From: an uncultured Sphingomonadaceae bacterium
GTDB taxonomy: Bacteria; Pseudomonadota; Alphaproteobacteria; Sphingomonadales; Sphingomonadaceae
DNA: 64,000 nucleotides
Direction of reading: 5' to 3'
Assembly: GCA_947493215.1 (NCBI GenBank)
Contig: CANLQE010000003.1
Span: 248,001-312,000, forward strand
Positions within the stretch are counted from its first letter, which is position 1. Every line of letters begins with the position of its first letter. A program made the translations under genes and the position numbers. Shown here one piece after another: positions 8,343 to 17,735 of the stretch. The notes beneath the pieces were generated by a model that was not told where the DNA came from, did not search any database, and worked only from the letters and a program-made list of their open reading frames with translations.

Positions 8343-8984
8343 ATGGATAGCGCTCTCGAACTGAATACAAAATCCAAGCTGCTGCAGGCTGGAGTCAAGG
8401 TATTTGGTGATCACGGGTATATCGGCGGTTCCGTTCGTCAAATTGCGGAAGCCGCGGGAACCAATATCGCTGCGATAAAATATCATTATTCTTCAAAGGA
8501 AGAACTTTGGCGCGCGGTTGTTGGCCATTTGTATCGCAAACTCAGCAAAGCCATTCTGGAAAATGAAGCAGAATGGCCCAACATGACCGCCCGTGAGCGG
8601 GTTATTGATTCTACGCGCCAATATATTCTCTTTTCCGCCCAGCATCCCGAACTTCACCGGATCACCTTGTTTGAGATGATCCAGAAGGGCGACCGGTTAG
8701 AATGGCTCAGCAAAAACCACATGCGGCAATTTACGGAACGGTCATTGGCGTGGATATCAATGGCGCAAGATAATGGTGTCTATCCCGCCAATATATCCTC
8801 GCTGCATTTATTCTATATCACCATAGCTGCAGCACAAACCATCTTTCTGATGGCGCCACAAATTGAGCATAGTTTTGGCGTGGATGTCTTTGCGGATGCA
8901 GAGGTAGAAAAACAGATTGAAGCAGTCATTGGCGCACTGCTCATTGATTCTGATATCTCCAACGCGCCGGCCGATACGATATAA
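8343..8984 (+). CDS. TetR-family regulator (CerR/DUF1956-type C-terminal domain)
   Basis: A 213-residue repressor. The N-terminal helix-turn-helix runs from about 8 to 58 (KSKLLQAGVKVFGDHGY, SVRQIAEAAGTNIAAIKYHY). The C-terminal ligand domain starts around residue 80 and has the HPELHRITLFEMI pattern of the CerR_C group. It precedes the TonB receptor and oxygenase genes in the same direction and probably regulates that uptake/cleavage pair, though no operator was clearly seen in the 203-base gap. Confidence 0.88.
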   Translation: MDSALELNTKSKLLQAGVKVFGDHGYIGGSVRQIAEAAGTNIAAIKYHYSSKEELWRAVVGHLYRKLSKAILENEAEWPNMTARERVIDSTRQYILFSAQHPELHRITLFEMIQKGDRLEWLSKNHMRQFTERSLAWISMAQDNGVYPANISSLHLFYITIAAAQTIFLMAPQIEHSFGVDVFADAEVEKQIEAVIGALLIDSDISNAPADTI

Positions 8985-9187
8985 TCAACGCAAAATTCGA
9001 TCCATCTTCCGTGGATAATTGCACCATTCAAACGATCATATTAATTATAATAGTGTTGTTTAAATTTTCTGATCTCTAGGATCAACGGCTCTTCGATAGT
9101 TTCTAAGCGTATGTCTTAGGACAGGCTGCCAACCAAAAATGGGGCAGTTCTCAAATGCGAAGAGGCAATTTTGGGGAGGATATCGAT

Positions 9188-11545
9188 ATGGAAAATCTGT
9201 GCAATTCGCCTGTCTACGCTATTAAGTCAGGACTGATGTGCGCGACCGCACTTACCGGCCTGGCTTTCAGTGCTCCGCTTTCCGCGCAACAAGTTGATGC
9301 CGGAGAAGATGCTCAAGCCGAGGAATCTAACTCAAATATAATCATTGTTAGCGCCCGTAAACGAGAAGAGTCACTTCAAGAAGTGCCACTCGCGGTAACC
9401 GCCATTGACAAAGCGGCGCTTAACAATTCTTTCGCGCAAACGGTTGCTGATCTGGAGCGCTTTGCACCCAATGTTGATCTTGCCGATAACGCGTTCGGGG
9501 CCAAGCAGTTAAATGCGACGATACGCGGTGTTGGATTTGCTGACGTCGAGAAAAGTTTTGAGCCAGCCATCGGTTTTTCAATCGACGGCGTTTTTCTGGG
9601 AACAAGTGGCGGCGCGTCGGTAGACGTTTTTGACCTGGAATCAGTTGAGATCTTGCGTGGTCCTCAAGGTACTCTCTACGGCCGTAATACGGTTGGCGGT
9701 GTGATTAACTTGCGTCGGACGCGACCAACCGAAGAAATCGGTGCTCGCGCAACTATTCGCCTAGGTAACAATGGAAGAGAAGAATATCTGGCGGTTGCCA
9801 ATACCGGCCGGATCGGAGCCTTTGCGCTAAAGGGCTACTTCTTTAAAACATTGACGGATACATTTTCAACGAATCTGGTGACAGGTGAAAAAGACCGGCA
9901 GAAGGATAGTATATCATATGGTGGCGCGCTCTCTTTTGAACCGAGTGAGGACTTTAATGCTCTGCTTTCCGTTGACGTCTTTGACGATAATTCTGCTCAA
10001 GGTCCGAACTATAACCTTTCTACGCCAGATGCGCTTTTCTGTAATTTGAGCTTGATACCCGCTGCTTTCGGGGGGCCAGTTGCCGATAGCTCTTCCGGCG
10101 CTACTTGTATCGATCAGTCATTTACCGTTGCTGAAGACTCCGACTTCACGACCCATATTCAAGCTATCCCTACAGCAAGCGAGACGGATGGTTTTTCTGT
10201 TACTGGTAGTTTTGATTGGAATCTAAACGACGATCTAACATTGACATCTATCACTGGGTACAGAGAATCTGATGAACTGTTGCGCACAGATAACTTTGGT
10301 TCGCCTTTGGTTAGGCTTGCCGCTGCTCCCGTCGATGTCCCAATCTTTTTTGCAACGCGCTTCGTTGATCAGCAACAGTTTAGTCAAGAACTTCGGTTGG
10401 CGGGCACGGTCGGATCGTCTTTAGATTTTGTTGCTGGCTTATTTTATATGGATAGCGAATATAGTCTGATGGGCGGTCCTGGTCCATTTGGTCAAAACTT
10501 CGGAACAGTATTTGTCTTCGGTGGACCGTCTAATGATTTTACCGCCAGTCAGAAAACCAAGGCTTATGCGGCTTTTGCTGACGGTTCGTATAAACTTACC
10601 GATGCATTGACCGTTTCAGCTGGCATTCGTTACAGCTACGAAGAAAAAGATTTTGATATCGCTTTCTTGGCAGGTGCTGCGGCAGGCACTGCGACGTCTC
10701 AAACGGCAGATTTTGATGCTGTGACCGGCAGAGTTATTTTGCAATATCAATTCACCGATGACGTGATGGCTTTTGGTGGCTGGTCTAGAGGTTTCAGAAG
10801 TGGGGGGTTTAATGGTCGCGCAGCGAGCGTTGATACCGTCGGCCCATATGATCCAGAAACAGTAGATAGTTTCGAAGCCGGTTTGCGTATGGAGTTCTTT
10901 GATCGACGCGTGCGTTTTAACCCAACAGTGTTTTACACTAACTATAGGAACAAGCAGGAAGAGGTATCTCGTGCCTCCGTAGACGGCCTGCCTGAAACCA
11001 TTGTTCAGAATGCGGCCAGTGCCAATATCTGGGGCATAGAACTTGAAACGCAGGCCACTGTTACCGATGAATTCAGTCTGAGAGGATCCGTCGGATATCT
11101 TAATGCTGAATATGGGGAATTTTTGATCCCTGATCTCGCCAACCCAACAGGTCCTGGTATTGATGTGTCGGATGACAGGCAACTGCGGAGAGCTCCCGAC
11201 TGGACATTCGCATTGGGCGCTACTTACAAAGCTCCAGTGTCTGATAATATCAACTTTATCGCGACGACCGATTTTAGCTTTATGGACTCGTCTGCTTCAA
11301 ATCTGACGCGTGATACATCCGGTTTAGGACGCGATATCATAGCATCTGTAGCTAGTCTCGATTATACGATTGGCCTGGAAAGCGATAATGCTACAGGTTT
11401 GAACTGGAGTCTCACCGGTTATGTGATCGACGCCACTGATGGCCGTAATGGTCGCCTTGCGAGCACGCTGGACGTAGACGTCTTCTACTTCGGTGTCGGC
11501 GCTCCAACCACGCGTTATGGACTAGAACTCGGTATAGAGTTTTAA
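9188..11545 (+). CDS. TonB-dependent outer-membrane receptor
   Basis: Outer-membrane active transporter for a large substrate, energised by TonB-ExbBD. The start at 9188 follows a GGGGAGG site and gives 785 residues. A signal peptide ends near APLSAQQ, followed by the TonB box region NIIIVSARKREESLQEVP. The plug domain reaches about residue 160 (VEILRGPQGTLYGRNTVGG), and the 22-strand barrel ends in ELGIEF with a terminal Phe. It is next to a carotenoid-cleavage oxygenase 52 bases downstream, which suggests import of an apolar aromatic or isoprenoid compound rather than a siderophore (inference). Confidence 0.94.
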   Translation: MENLCNSPVYAIKSGLMCATALTGLAFSAPLSAQQVDAGEDAQAEESNSNIIIVSARKREESLQEVPLAVTAIDKAALNNSFAQTVADLERFAPNVDLADNAFGAKQLNATIRGVGFADVEKSFEPAIGFSIDGVFLGTSGGASVDVFDLESVEILRGPQGTLYGRNTVGGVINLRRTRPTEEIGARATIRLGNNGREEYLAVANTGRIGAFALKGYFFKTLTDTFSTNLVTGEKDRQKDSISYGGALSFEPSEDFNALLSVDVFDDNSAQGPNYNLSTPDALFCNLSLIPAAFGGPVADSSSGATCIDQSFTVAEDSDFTTHIQAIPTASETDGFSVTGSFDWNLNDDLTLTSITGYRESDELLRTDNFGSPLVRLAAAPVDVPIFFATRFVDQQQFSQELRLAGTVGSSLDFVAGLFYMDSEYSLMGGPGPFGQNFGTVFVFGGPSNDFTASQKTKAYAAFADGSYKLTDALTVSAGIRYSYEEKDFDIAFLAGAAAGTATSQTADFDAVTGRVILQYQFTDDVMAFGGWSRGFRSGGFNGRAASVDTVGPYDPETVDSFEAGLRMEFFDRRVRFNPTVFYTNYRNKQEEVSRASVDGLPETIVQNAASANIWGIELETQATVTDEFSLRGSVGYLNAEYGEFLIPDLANPTGPGIDVSDDRQLRRAPDWTFALGATYKAPVSDNINFIATTDFSFMDSSASNLTRDTSGLGRDIIASVASLDYTIGLESDNATGLNWSLTGYVIDATDGRNGRLASTLDVDVFYFGVGAPTTRYGLELGIEF

Positions 11546-11597
11546 AGTTACTCCATATCAAGTTGTGATGAATCATTGAAAGTTAGGGGAAAGATAG

Positions 11598-12929
11598 ATG
11601 ACGATTTCCGAAACTGCGGTAGATCCGAAACCGTTCTGGCTCAGCGGTAATTTTGCTCCGGTTTTTTCAGAAACCACGGAACATAAATTGTCAGTTACCG
11701 GTACCATTCCGCCCGAACTGAAGGGGCGATATTTTCGTAATGGTGCCAATCCTCCATCTGGGAAAAGTGAGGACTGGTTCTTGGCATGCGGAATGATTCA
11801 TGGTGTCGAACTCAATGACGGAAAAGCGACATGGTATCGCAATCGCTATGTCCAGACCCCCTTGCTCGAAGAAGAAACACCGAGTCAGAAATCACGGATG
11901 AAGCTGGAAAACTCCATCGCCAATACGCATATCGTGGGACATGCGGGTAAAATTCTGGCTCTCGCCGAGTTAAGCCTACCCATTGAAGTCTCAAAAGATC
12001 TCGAGACACGCGGGCCCTATACTTTCGACGGTAAGTTGAACGCCAATATGACGGCACATCCAAAAATATGCCCGATAACCGGTGAGATGTTGTTCTTTGG
12101 ATATAGCTTCATGCCGCCGTTCTTGACCTACCACCGGGCGTCAGCTTCTGGAGAGCTTATTCAGACCGAGGTAATTGATGTTAAAGGCGGCACCATGGCT
12201 CATGATTTCAATGTCACGGAAAATTACGTGATATTCATGGACCTACCGATTGTTTTCGACATGAAGTTAAGAATGGAAGGCGGTCTCGGCATCAGGTTTG
12301 ACGAGGAATATGGTGCTCGGTTGGGTATCATGCCGCGCAATGGCAGCAGCAAAGATGTGATTTGGTTCGAAATCGATCCCTGCTACATCTATCACACGAT
12401 GAATGCTTATGAAGATGGTGATGAGGTCGTGCTGGATGGCTGTCGCTTGGTTGGATATATGACTGAAGATATGGTCAAACCGCCGCTTCCCAAGCTTTAT
12501 CAGTGGCGGATGAACCTGAAAACCGGTGCTGTCAGCGAACGGCAGATAGACGACTTGGGAGTAGATTTTCCAAGGGTTCCAGACAGCAAGGTCGGGCAGC
12601 CCTATCGCTATGGATATGCGGCTGAATTTGGTCAGGATACACCGACGGTGGTGGCCTTCCATAAATATGACATGCCGACGGGAAATAAAACCTCACATTA
12701 TCTAAAAAACGGACGTACCGGAAGCGAAGCAGTTTTTGTTCCTGCTGCGAACGGGTCATCAGAAGATGACGGTTATTTGATGAGCTATGTCCATGACCCT
12801 GCGACAGATAAAAGCGATCTGGTAATCTTGGACGCTAAAAATATGGAAAACGATCCGATCGCGGCAATTCACTTACCAGCCCGGGTTCCCGCTGGCTTTC
12901 ACGGTAGCTGGATTGCCGATTCAAAATAA
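11598..12929 (+). CDS. Carotenoid/stilbenoid cleavage oxygenase family protein
   Basis: Non-haem Fe(II) oxygenase with a seven-bladed propeller that splits a C=C bond of carotenoids, apocarotenoids or stilbene-type lignin dimers. The 443-residue frame opens with FAPV..E and GTIPPELKGRYFRNGANP, the standard family N-terminus. Four metal-ligand histidines are visible at about H154 (TAHPKI), H202 (MAHDFN), H266 (YHTMNA) and H435 (FHGSWI). Length and motifs resemble lignostilbene dioxygenases of sphingomonads. It follows the TonB receptor as a likely operon. The exact substrate cannot be told from sequence. Confidence 0.93.
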   Translation: MTISETAVDPKPFWLSGNFAPVFSETTEHKLSVTGTIPPELKGRYFRNGANPPSGKSEDWFLACGMIHGVELNDGKATWYRNRYVQTPLLEEETPSQKSRMKLENSIANTHIVGHAGKILALAELSLPIEVSKDLETRGPYTFDGKLNANMTAHPKICPITGEMLFFGYSFMPPFLTYHRASASGELIQTEVIDVKGGTMAHDFNVTENYVIFMDLPIVFDMKLRMEGGLGIRFDEEYGARLGIMPRNGSSKDVIWFEIDPCYIYHTMNAYEDGDEVVLDGCRLVGYMTEDMVKPPLPKLYQWRMNLKTGAVSERQIDDLGVDFPRVPDSKVGQPYRYGYAAEFGQDTPTVVAFHKYDMPTGNKTSHYLKNGRTGSEAVFVPAANGSSEDDGYLMSYVHDPATDKSDLVILDAKNMENDPIAAIHLPARVPAGFHGSWIADSK

Positions 12930-13017
12930 GGTCCACTTATTTCGTTTCTGTGTAAGATCAGTTTTGTAGATAGTTGGGAACTAGTCGAATCGAAAATGCC
13001 GGTTATGGTAGTACGGG

Positions 13018-13045
13018 TGTCCGCTTTTGCGCCCAAAGCGGACAT
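13018..13045. repeat. Type B palindromic repeat after the 2-hydroxyacid dehydrogenase gene
   Basis: Perfect 9-base arms GTCCGCTTT and AAAGCGGAC flank the 7-base loop TGCGCCC. It abuts the stop codon of the minus-strand dehydrogenase gene, so transcripts from that gene would carry the hairpin, but no U-tract follows. Confidence 0.75.
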
Positions 13046-13984
13046 TTAGAAAACACTGGTAACTAGCGGTTTTCCATCCAGGAAATTCTCTATGCTATTT
13101 TGCGCCAACTGCGCTTGTGCAAATAGTGTTTCAAAGGTGGTTCCGCCCTGATGCGGGGACAGGATTATGTTGGGTACGTCAGCCCATCTGGAACTGTTCG
13201 TCGGCTCAGGATCGAATACATCAAGCCCAGCGCCACCTATTCGCTTTGATTTTAGAGCAGCAATTAGCGCCTTTTCATCAACAACGGTCCCTCTCGAAAC
13301 GTTCACGATCACGCCATCACTGCCGAGTTGATCAAGCAATTTCTCGTCTATCAGATGGTGTGTGGACTGATCAGGGCGACAACATACGACCAAGCCGCGA
13401 CTTTGTTGCGCCAGTTCACCCAGCGACGCGACGTAAGGAATGGAAATTTCGGGTTTTGGATTTGGCCCCCACCACTTAATATCAACACCGAATGGCTCGA
13501 GGCGTTTCACAACCTCCTTGCCAATCGAGCCCAGTCCAACAATGCCGATGGGGCTATTGCGCACTGAATGCCGAATCGGGCCGCTCTTGGTGATCCATTG
13601 ATCCGACATGATATACTGATGGTTTTGCGGCATGTTCAAAAGCAATGATGTCAGCATCGTTACCGCAACATCGGCGACATCGCCGGAGTTTAATCCAGGA
13701 GCGTTCGTAACAGCAATTTTCCGAGCTCTGCATTCATCCAGATCGATATTGCTAAACCCGGCAGAAATGGATGCAATCATTTTGAGATTTGAAAACCGAT
13801 CAAGCATCTCTTTGTCGAGTTTTTCAATGCTTGCCGAGAGGAGAATTTCGACGCTGTTCCCCACATCCGCGATTGTCTGCTCAACATTGCCATCGGTATC
13901 TATAAACTCCCAGCGATCAGGCTTTGCTGGGAATAGGCCTTGCATGCCCGGATGCATCGCCAGAATTTTGGTTGGATTTTCCAC
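13046..13984 (-). CDS. D-isomer-specific 2-hydroxyacid dehydrogenase
   Basis: NAD(P)-dependent reductase interconverting a 2-oxoacid and a D-2-hydroxyacid. The 312-residue frame shows the dinucleotide fold GIVGLGSIGKEVVKRL at about 150, the substrate-binding Arg in NVSRGTVVDE, the catalytic Glu in FDPEPT and the catalytic His in LSPHQGGTT. Divergent members reduce hydroxypyruvate or glyoxylate. It lies 52 bases after the dioxygenase-like gene in the same direction and probably handles a downstream product of that pathway. Confidence 0.92.
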   Translation of the reverse strand: MENPTKILAMHPGMQGLFPAKPDRWEFIDTDGNVEQTIADVGNSVEILLSASIEKLDKEMLDRFSNLKMIASISAGFSNIDLDECRARKIAVTNAPGLNSGDVADVAVTMLTSLLLNMPQNHQYIMSDQWITKSGPIRHSVRNSPIGIVGLGSIGKEVVKRLEPFGVDIKWWGPNPKPEISIPYVASLGELAQQSRGLVVCCRPDQSTHHLIDEKLLDQLGSDGVIVNVSRGTVVDEKALIAALKSKRIGGAGLDVFDPEPTNSSRWADVPNIILSPHQGGTTFETLFAQAQLAQNSIENFLDGKPLVTSVF

Positions 13985-14035
13985 AGAGATGTGTCCTTTA
14001 AAATATCCTCAAAAAGAAGTGACAAGCCCTGAGAC

Positions 14036-15211
14036 TTAGATACTCAAGTCCAAGAGGTTGTAATCCTTGAGACCAGCCTTGGCCTCTGGGTTCCAAGCGT
14101 ATGATTCGCCCGATTCCTCGAAGGGTTTGTAATTGTACGGTTGTTCATTTGGATATTTCCTCTGCCGTGCGTCAATCGCATAGCCGATGACCTTGGAGCG
14201 TTCCTTGATCACGTCCTTGTCGTAAACAGCAACAGGACTGTGAATGCCTGCGCCTTCAACGTCGAGGACGGACGACCGCTTGTGGAAACCAAAATTTATG
14301 GTGAGACGCGGTTCAAAGCCGGTATTGGCAAAGGAGCCATGAACCAATTGCCGGTTGCAGAGGATCACATCGCCGGGTGCGCATACAATCGGCACAGCGT
14401 CTCTCAGTCGTTCACTGCCTGATTCCTTAACCATCTGCTTGATATCCATCTTACCCAGCTTGTGTGTCCCTGGCACAACCCAAACGCCATTGACCGGCGA
14501 GCTGCCATATGCCTGCGCCATAAAATTGAAGCCGTGAATATTCTCGTCAAAATCAGGATTGTCCCAATGGGTGTCACCATCCTGATGCCAGGAAACAGCG
14601 GCACCTAGACCAGGATCCTTGATAAACAGTACTTCGTTGAAAGGTGAGAAGTCTTCGCCATTTATGCTTGCAGCCACTTTTAGCAGTTCGGGATGGCCAT
14701 AGGTACGCAGTGCGGCATCCGAAAATTGTAGCGAGCCAAGCAGAATGAATGGCGCTGCATCTGGCGCATCATCCGCAGCTTCCAGTTCCTTCAACTTAAT
14801 CTGATGGCGGCCATTGGCAATTTCAGTTCCGCCCAAAGGGTCGCTTAACGGCTTGCTCCAAGTCAATCCAGGAGCCTTGCAGCCAACACCGATAGCTGGG
14901 CGCCCCAGCGCATCTACTTCTGATCCTGGGTGTGTGGGAAACCGGCTACGCAGATCGGCAAGATCTTCTTCTATGTCGGCAAGCTCCTGTCTACCAATTA
15001 CCCCTTCGAACACATAAAATCCATGCGTTGAGTATGCATCAACAATGTCTTTGTGCAGTGAGCCATCGTCATTGAAGCGGATCGCCCCGCGATTGCCGAG
15101 CGCAAGCGCTTTGACCTGTCCTTCCTGCATATAGTTTTTTACAGCTTCTGCTTCCTCCCCATAATGAACAGCACAAGCTTCGATCGATCGCGTGAAGTCA
15201 AAGTCAGACAC
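14036..15211 (-). CDS. Phytanoyl-CoA dioxygenase (PhyH) family protein
   Basis: Fe(II)/2-oxoglutarate oxygenase of about 391 residues. The facial triad is visible as HxD in SWHQDGDTHW and a distal His in QLVHGSFANTG, followed by the 2-oxoglutarate-binding Arg in EPRLTINFGFHKR. A GTG at 15211, 7 bases after GGAGAG, is preferred to the upstream ATG at 15238, which has no ribosome site. It is divergent from a TetR gene whose likely operator lies in the intergenic gap. Hydroxylation of a hydrophobic acid or terpenoid is a reasonable guess; the substrate is unknown. Confidence 0.9.
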   Translation of the reverse strand: MSDFDFTRSIEACAVHYGEEAEAVKNYMQEGQVKALALGNRGAIRFNDDGSLHKDIVDAYSTHGFYVFEGVIGRQELADIEEDLADLRSRFPTHPGSEVDALGRPAIGVGCKAPGLTWSKPLSDPLGGTEIANGRHQIKLKELEAADDAPDAAPFILLGSLQFSDAALRTYGHPELLKVAASINGEDFSPFNEVLFIKDPGLGAAVSWHQDGDTHWDNPDFDENIHGFNFMAQAYGSSPVNGVWVVPGTHKLGKMDIKQMVKESGSERLRDAVPIVCAPGDVILCNRQLVHGSFANTGFEPRLTINFGFHKRSSVLDVEGAGIHSPVAVYDKDVIKERSKVIGYAIDARQRKYPNEQPYNYKPFEESGESYAWNPEAKAGLKDYNLLDLSI

Positions 15212-15230
15212 AATTTCTCTCCGGCATATT

Positions 15231-15263
15231 TTTAACAATGTTTAAATATTTAACAGCGTTAAA
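15231..15263. promoter_or_regulatory. Probable TetR operator between PhyH and TetR genes
   Basis: A palindrome TTTAAC-AGC-GTTAAA (15249-15263) has perfect 6-base arms. It is preceded by a close copy, TTTAAC-AAT-GTTTAAA (15231-15246). Two copies in an 90-base divergent promoter region fit a TetR dimer pair controlling both genes. Confidence 0.65.
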
Positions 15264-15301
15264 ATCTTGAGTCAAGGCGTCGCCTGATATATGCTCACGG
15301 C

Positions 15302-15976
15302 ATGGAAAAATTAGCAGCTGCCAAAAATGACTCGGCGAGGGTCGTGAACAAGGAAAAGCGACGCAGACGGATACTTGATCACGCTCGTCGGATTATCGCC
15401 AAAAAAGGCTTTGATGCACTGAAATTGCGCGACCTTGCTGCCAGTGCAGATGTGACCGTTCCCACCATCTATAACCTGATAGGTGGTAAACCAGAAATGC
15501 TGCGGTTTATCATTGAAGAACTGGTTGAACGGCTGCAAGAAGTCCAAAATCAAAGCGATTTGAAAGATGTGGAAGCGGCATTTGAAACGCAGATTGAGGA
15601 CCTCGCCAAGCTTTTTGCTGAAGATGAGGATTATTACAGGGCTGCGTTTATTGCAGGAGATCGGAGCGGTCTTTTTGAACAAAGCTCAAGTTCCGGAATA
15701 TTTGCCCGTTCAGTTCAACTCCCGGTGGAAGCATGCAAGGTTGCACAGTCAACGGGCCTTCTCGCTGGCAGTGTTTCTGCCGAACAGATGGGACGGCAGA
15801 TTTATGGGTGCTACAGGCTCGCTCGGCAAGATTGGGTCAACGGATATTTTGATCTACAGGGCTTCCGCGATCAGGCTTTGACAGGTATTTTTCTCTGCCT
15901 CGCGGCAGATGCAAATCCAGAATTTCACAGTCGATTGATCAATAGACTGTCCTCGCTCCCGGTCGCAATGCGCTAA
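15302..15976 (+). CDS. TetR/AcrR-family regulator of the PhyH operon
   Basis: A 224-residue regulator. A basic N-terminus leads into the helix-turn-helix (RRILDHARRIIAKKGFDALK, LRDLAASADVTVPTIYNLIG) at about residues 20-70. The C-terminal ligand-binding domain is unassigned. It is divergent from the PhyH/dehydrogenase operon, with paired palindromes in the shared promoter, so it most likely represses that operon and itself. Confidence 0.9.
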   Translation: MEKLAAAKNDSARVVNKEKRRRRILDHARRIIAKKGFDALKLRDLAASADVTVPTIYNLIGGKPEMLRFIIEELVERLQEVQNQSDLKDVEAAFETQIEDLAKLFAEDEDYYRAAFIAGDRSGLFEQSSSSGIFARSVQLPVEACKVAQSTGLLAGSVSAEQMGRQIYGCYRLARQDWVNGYFDLQGFRDQALTGIFLCLAADANPEFHSRLINRLSSLPVAMR

Positions 15977-16030
15977 ATCAATAACCGTGACATTCTCACA
16001 AACTACCAATGCTTGCTATAACTTTGCGTC

Positions 16031-16060
16031 TTAATGTCCGCTTTCGGGATGAAGCAGCCG
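16031..16060. repeat. Type A palindromic repeat
   Basis: AATGTCCGCTTTCGGGAT is followed by a diverged right arm (GAAGCAGCCG). It sits in the gap between the TetR gene and the convergent hydrolase gene and belongs to the family seen again at 37120, 42424 and 50679. Confidence 0.55.
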
Positions 16061-16091
16061 TTCGATCAGCCTTGGCCAATCGCCCAGTCTT

Positions 16092-17045
16092 TCACCGCGC
16101 CAAATTACTGTTCACGAATGTCACTACATCCTTTTCATATTGCTCGAGCACGCCTTCAGCAGCGCCTTGATAGGCGGTAAATGCTATGGCGGCGCCTCTG
16201 CGTACCGTCACTTTCTCGAGCGGACCTTCGAATAATAAGTGGCCGGCATTTTCATAGAAGATGAACTTGACCGGACGGCGTTTTGCTTGCTGGGAATTTA
16301 CACAGTCTTCTATCGATATCGGTGAGTTTGGATAGGTTCTCTTCCAGACATAATCTGTATCGGATCGGCCAGCCCAAGTGTCTAAAGCGCCAAAAGGAAT
16401 GAGCGTTGGAATATTATAGTCGCCAAGCGCAAATCCGCTGCCAGCAGGTGCTTCAGAAACAATCGCTCGGATATGATCATTTTCTATTTCGGACCCGGAA
16501 TGTAAAACGACCCGGCCTCCGTTTGAACCGCCATATAAAATGATATTCTGATTGTCCCACCGGTCGTGTTCTGCCGCATAGTCCACGGCTCCTTTGAATA
16601 CGCCCCAGATCATACTCTGTTTGCCGCTAGTTGTGATTTTACGGGTGACGAAGTTCCAATCATCAAACCCGTTCATTTCATAGGAATCGAAGGATATCGT
16701 GGCGAACCCGTTTCGGCGAAGCATCTCAACCCGGGCGCGGTCGTCTTCCCTATATCCGGCGCCGCCATGCGCATAGACGACGACGGGCGCTTTTTTATCT
16801 CCCTCGGGAACCCAAATCTCAACAGATGGATGGCTTGAATCAAATTCTGCAAACGGTCCGTCGAGAGCAAAAAAGCCTCGTGAGCCAACCTCTTTCAGCT
16901 TTGGTTTGGTTTGCCCAGCCGGCGGTTGTGCTGCCTGTTTCTGTGTAGAACTGATCGACTCGCGCCCTGCTGCATCGAGGGTAGAATGATATCCAGATGC
17001 CGTGAAAAAAAGGACAAATAGAAAAAGGGCGGTGGTTTGACGCAT
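16092..17045 (-). CDS. Exported alpha/beta hydrolase (dienelactone-hydrolase-like)
   Basis: A 317-residue secreted serine hydrolase. The start MRQTTALFLFVLFF gives a signal peptide; the ATG at 17081 adds 12 unlikely residues. The mature protein has an oxyanion loop VVYAHGGAGYR, the nucleophile elbow LYGGSNGGR with Ser, an acid near FGALDTW and a late His in ENAGHLLFEG. This matches the prolyl-oligopeptidase/DLH branch. It is convergent with the TetR gene and not clearly part of the oxygenase operon. Substrate not deducible. Confidence 0.8.
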   Translation of the reverse strand: MRQTTALFLFVLFFTASGYHSTLDAAGRESISSTQKQAAQPPAGQTKPKLKEVGSRGFFALDGPFAEFDSSHPSVEIWVPEGDKKAPVVVYAHGGAGYREDDRARVEMLRRNGFATISFDSYEMNGFDDWNFVTRKITTSGKQSMIWGVFKGAVDYAAEHDRWDNQNIILYGGSNGGRVVLHSGSEIENDHIRAIVSEAPAGSGFALGDYNIPTLIPFGALDTWAGRSDTDYVWKRTYPNSPISIEDCVNSQQAKRRPVKFIFYENAGHLLFEGPLEKVTVRRGAAIAFTAYQGAAEGVLEQYEKDVVTFVNSNLAR

Positions 17046-17312
17046 TTGCACTCTCCAGACCGGCGCTCGATAAGTGATCATCGTTCATATGGCAACTACA
17101 AACGTAGTCGTTGTTCCGGAGTTGTTTCATTTCAGTAGCTTCTTAGGCGAAGCCGACACACACTCTAAATCACCCGTTTCGTTAATTGCGACCAAGTGAC
17201 CGCGTTAACCGTTGTTAACCACAAAAATTTAGACGCGCTTAACGCGCTCAGCCCATTTTCATGGACGGGCATAGGAACAGGGTAACGCCGAAAGGCAGAA
17301 ATGAGGTTCCAT

Positions 17313-17609
17313 ATGAAACATGTTACAATACCAAAAGCCACCAGAGTCATCGGCCCGCTTGGGGAAGCATTAGCCGAACATGACTTGCCACCGGCGGATA
17401 CCACCCGTTGGGTTATCAGGCGCAAGGCAGAGGTAGTTGCAGCCGTCAATGGCGGACTGCTGACGACCGATGAAGCGTGTGAGCGTTATCAATTGTCGCT
17501 GGAGGAATTAATCTCCTGGCAGCAGGCGATTCATCGTTCAGGCATGACCGGTTTGCGCATCACCCATTTGCAGGAATATCGCGATCAGAGTCAAAGTCAC
17601 GATATGTGA
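17313..17609 (+). CDS. sciP: SciP-type DUF1153 cell-cycle regulator
   Basis: Small helix-turn-helix protein (98 residues) that in Caulobacter binds CtrA and blocks activation of CtrA target promoters. The conserved core PPADTTRWVIRRKAEVVAAV, then TDEACERYQLSLEELISWQ and TRLQEYR-like THLQEYR, is intact. An ATG at 17301 would add four residues, but the start at 17313 has a GAGG site. Presence of this gene is itself strong evidence for an alphaproteobacterium. It stands alone, upstream of a c-di-GMP phosphodiesterase gene on the same strand. Confidence 0.92.
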   Translation: MKHVTIPKATRVIGPLGEALAEHDLPPADTTRWVIRRKAEVVAAVNGGLLTTDEACERYQLSLEELISWQQAIHRSGMTGLRITHLQEYRDQSQSHDM

Positions 17610-17735
17610 TCGGCTTGGTACGACAAGCCCCAAGTTTGACCGTTTTTCCTAACAAATTTTCAATTTCACTTTTCCGTCTGGTGTCCGCTCCTATGGGCGC
17701 TGGCCGCGAAACCCAATCAACTGAGGTTACCCCCT

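Noticed and set aside
10616-11182. 188-codon minus-strand frame inside the TonB receptor gene
   Set aside because: It mirrors barrel-strand codons of the receptor and shows no recognisable protein features.
17205-17219. Possible CtrA box TTAA-N-TTAAC upstream of sciP
   Set aside because: The spacer is 6 bases, not the 7 of the CtrA consensus, and GTTAAC palindromes here may be chance. Kept only as a weak idea.
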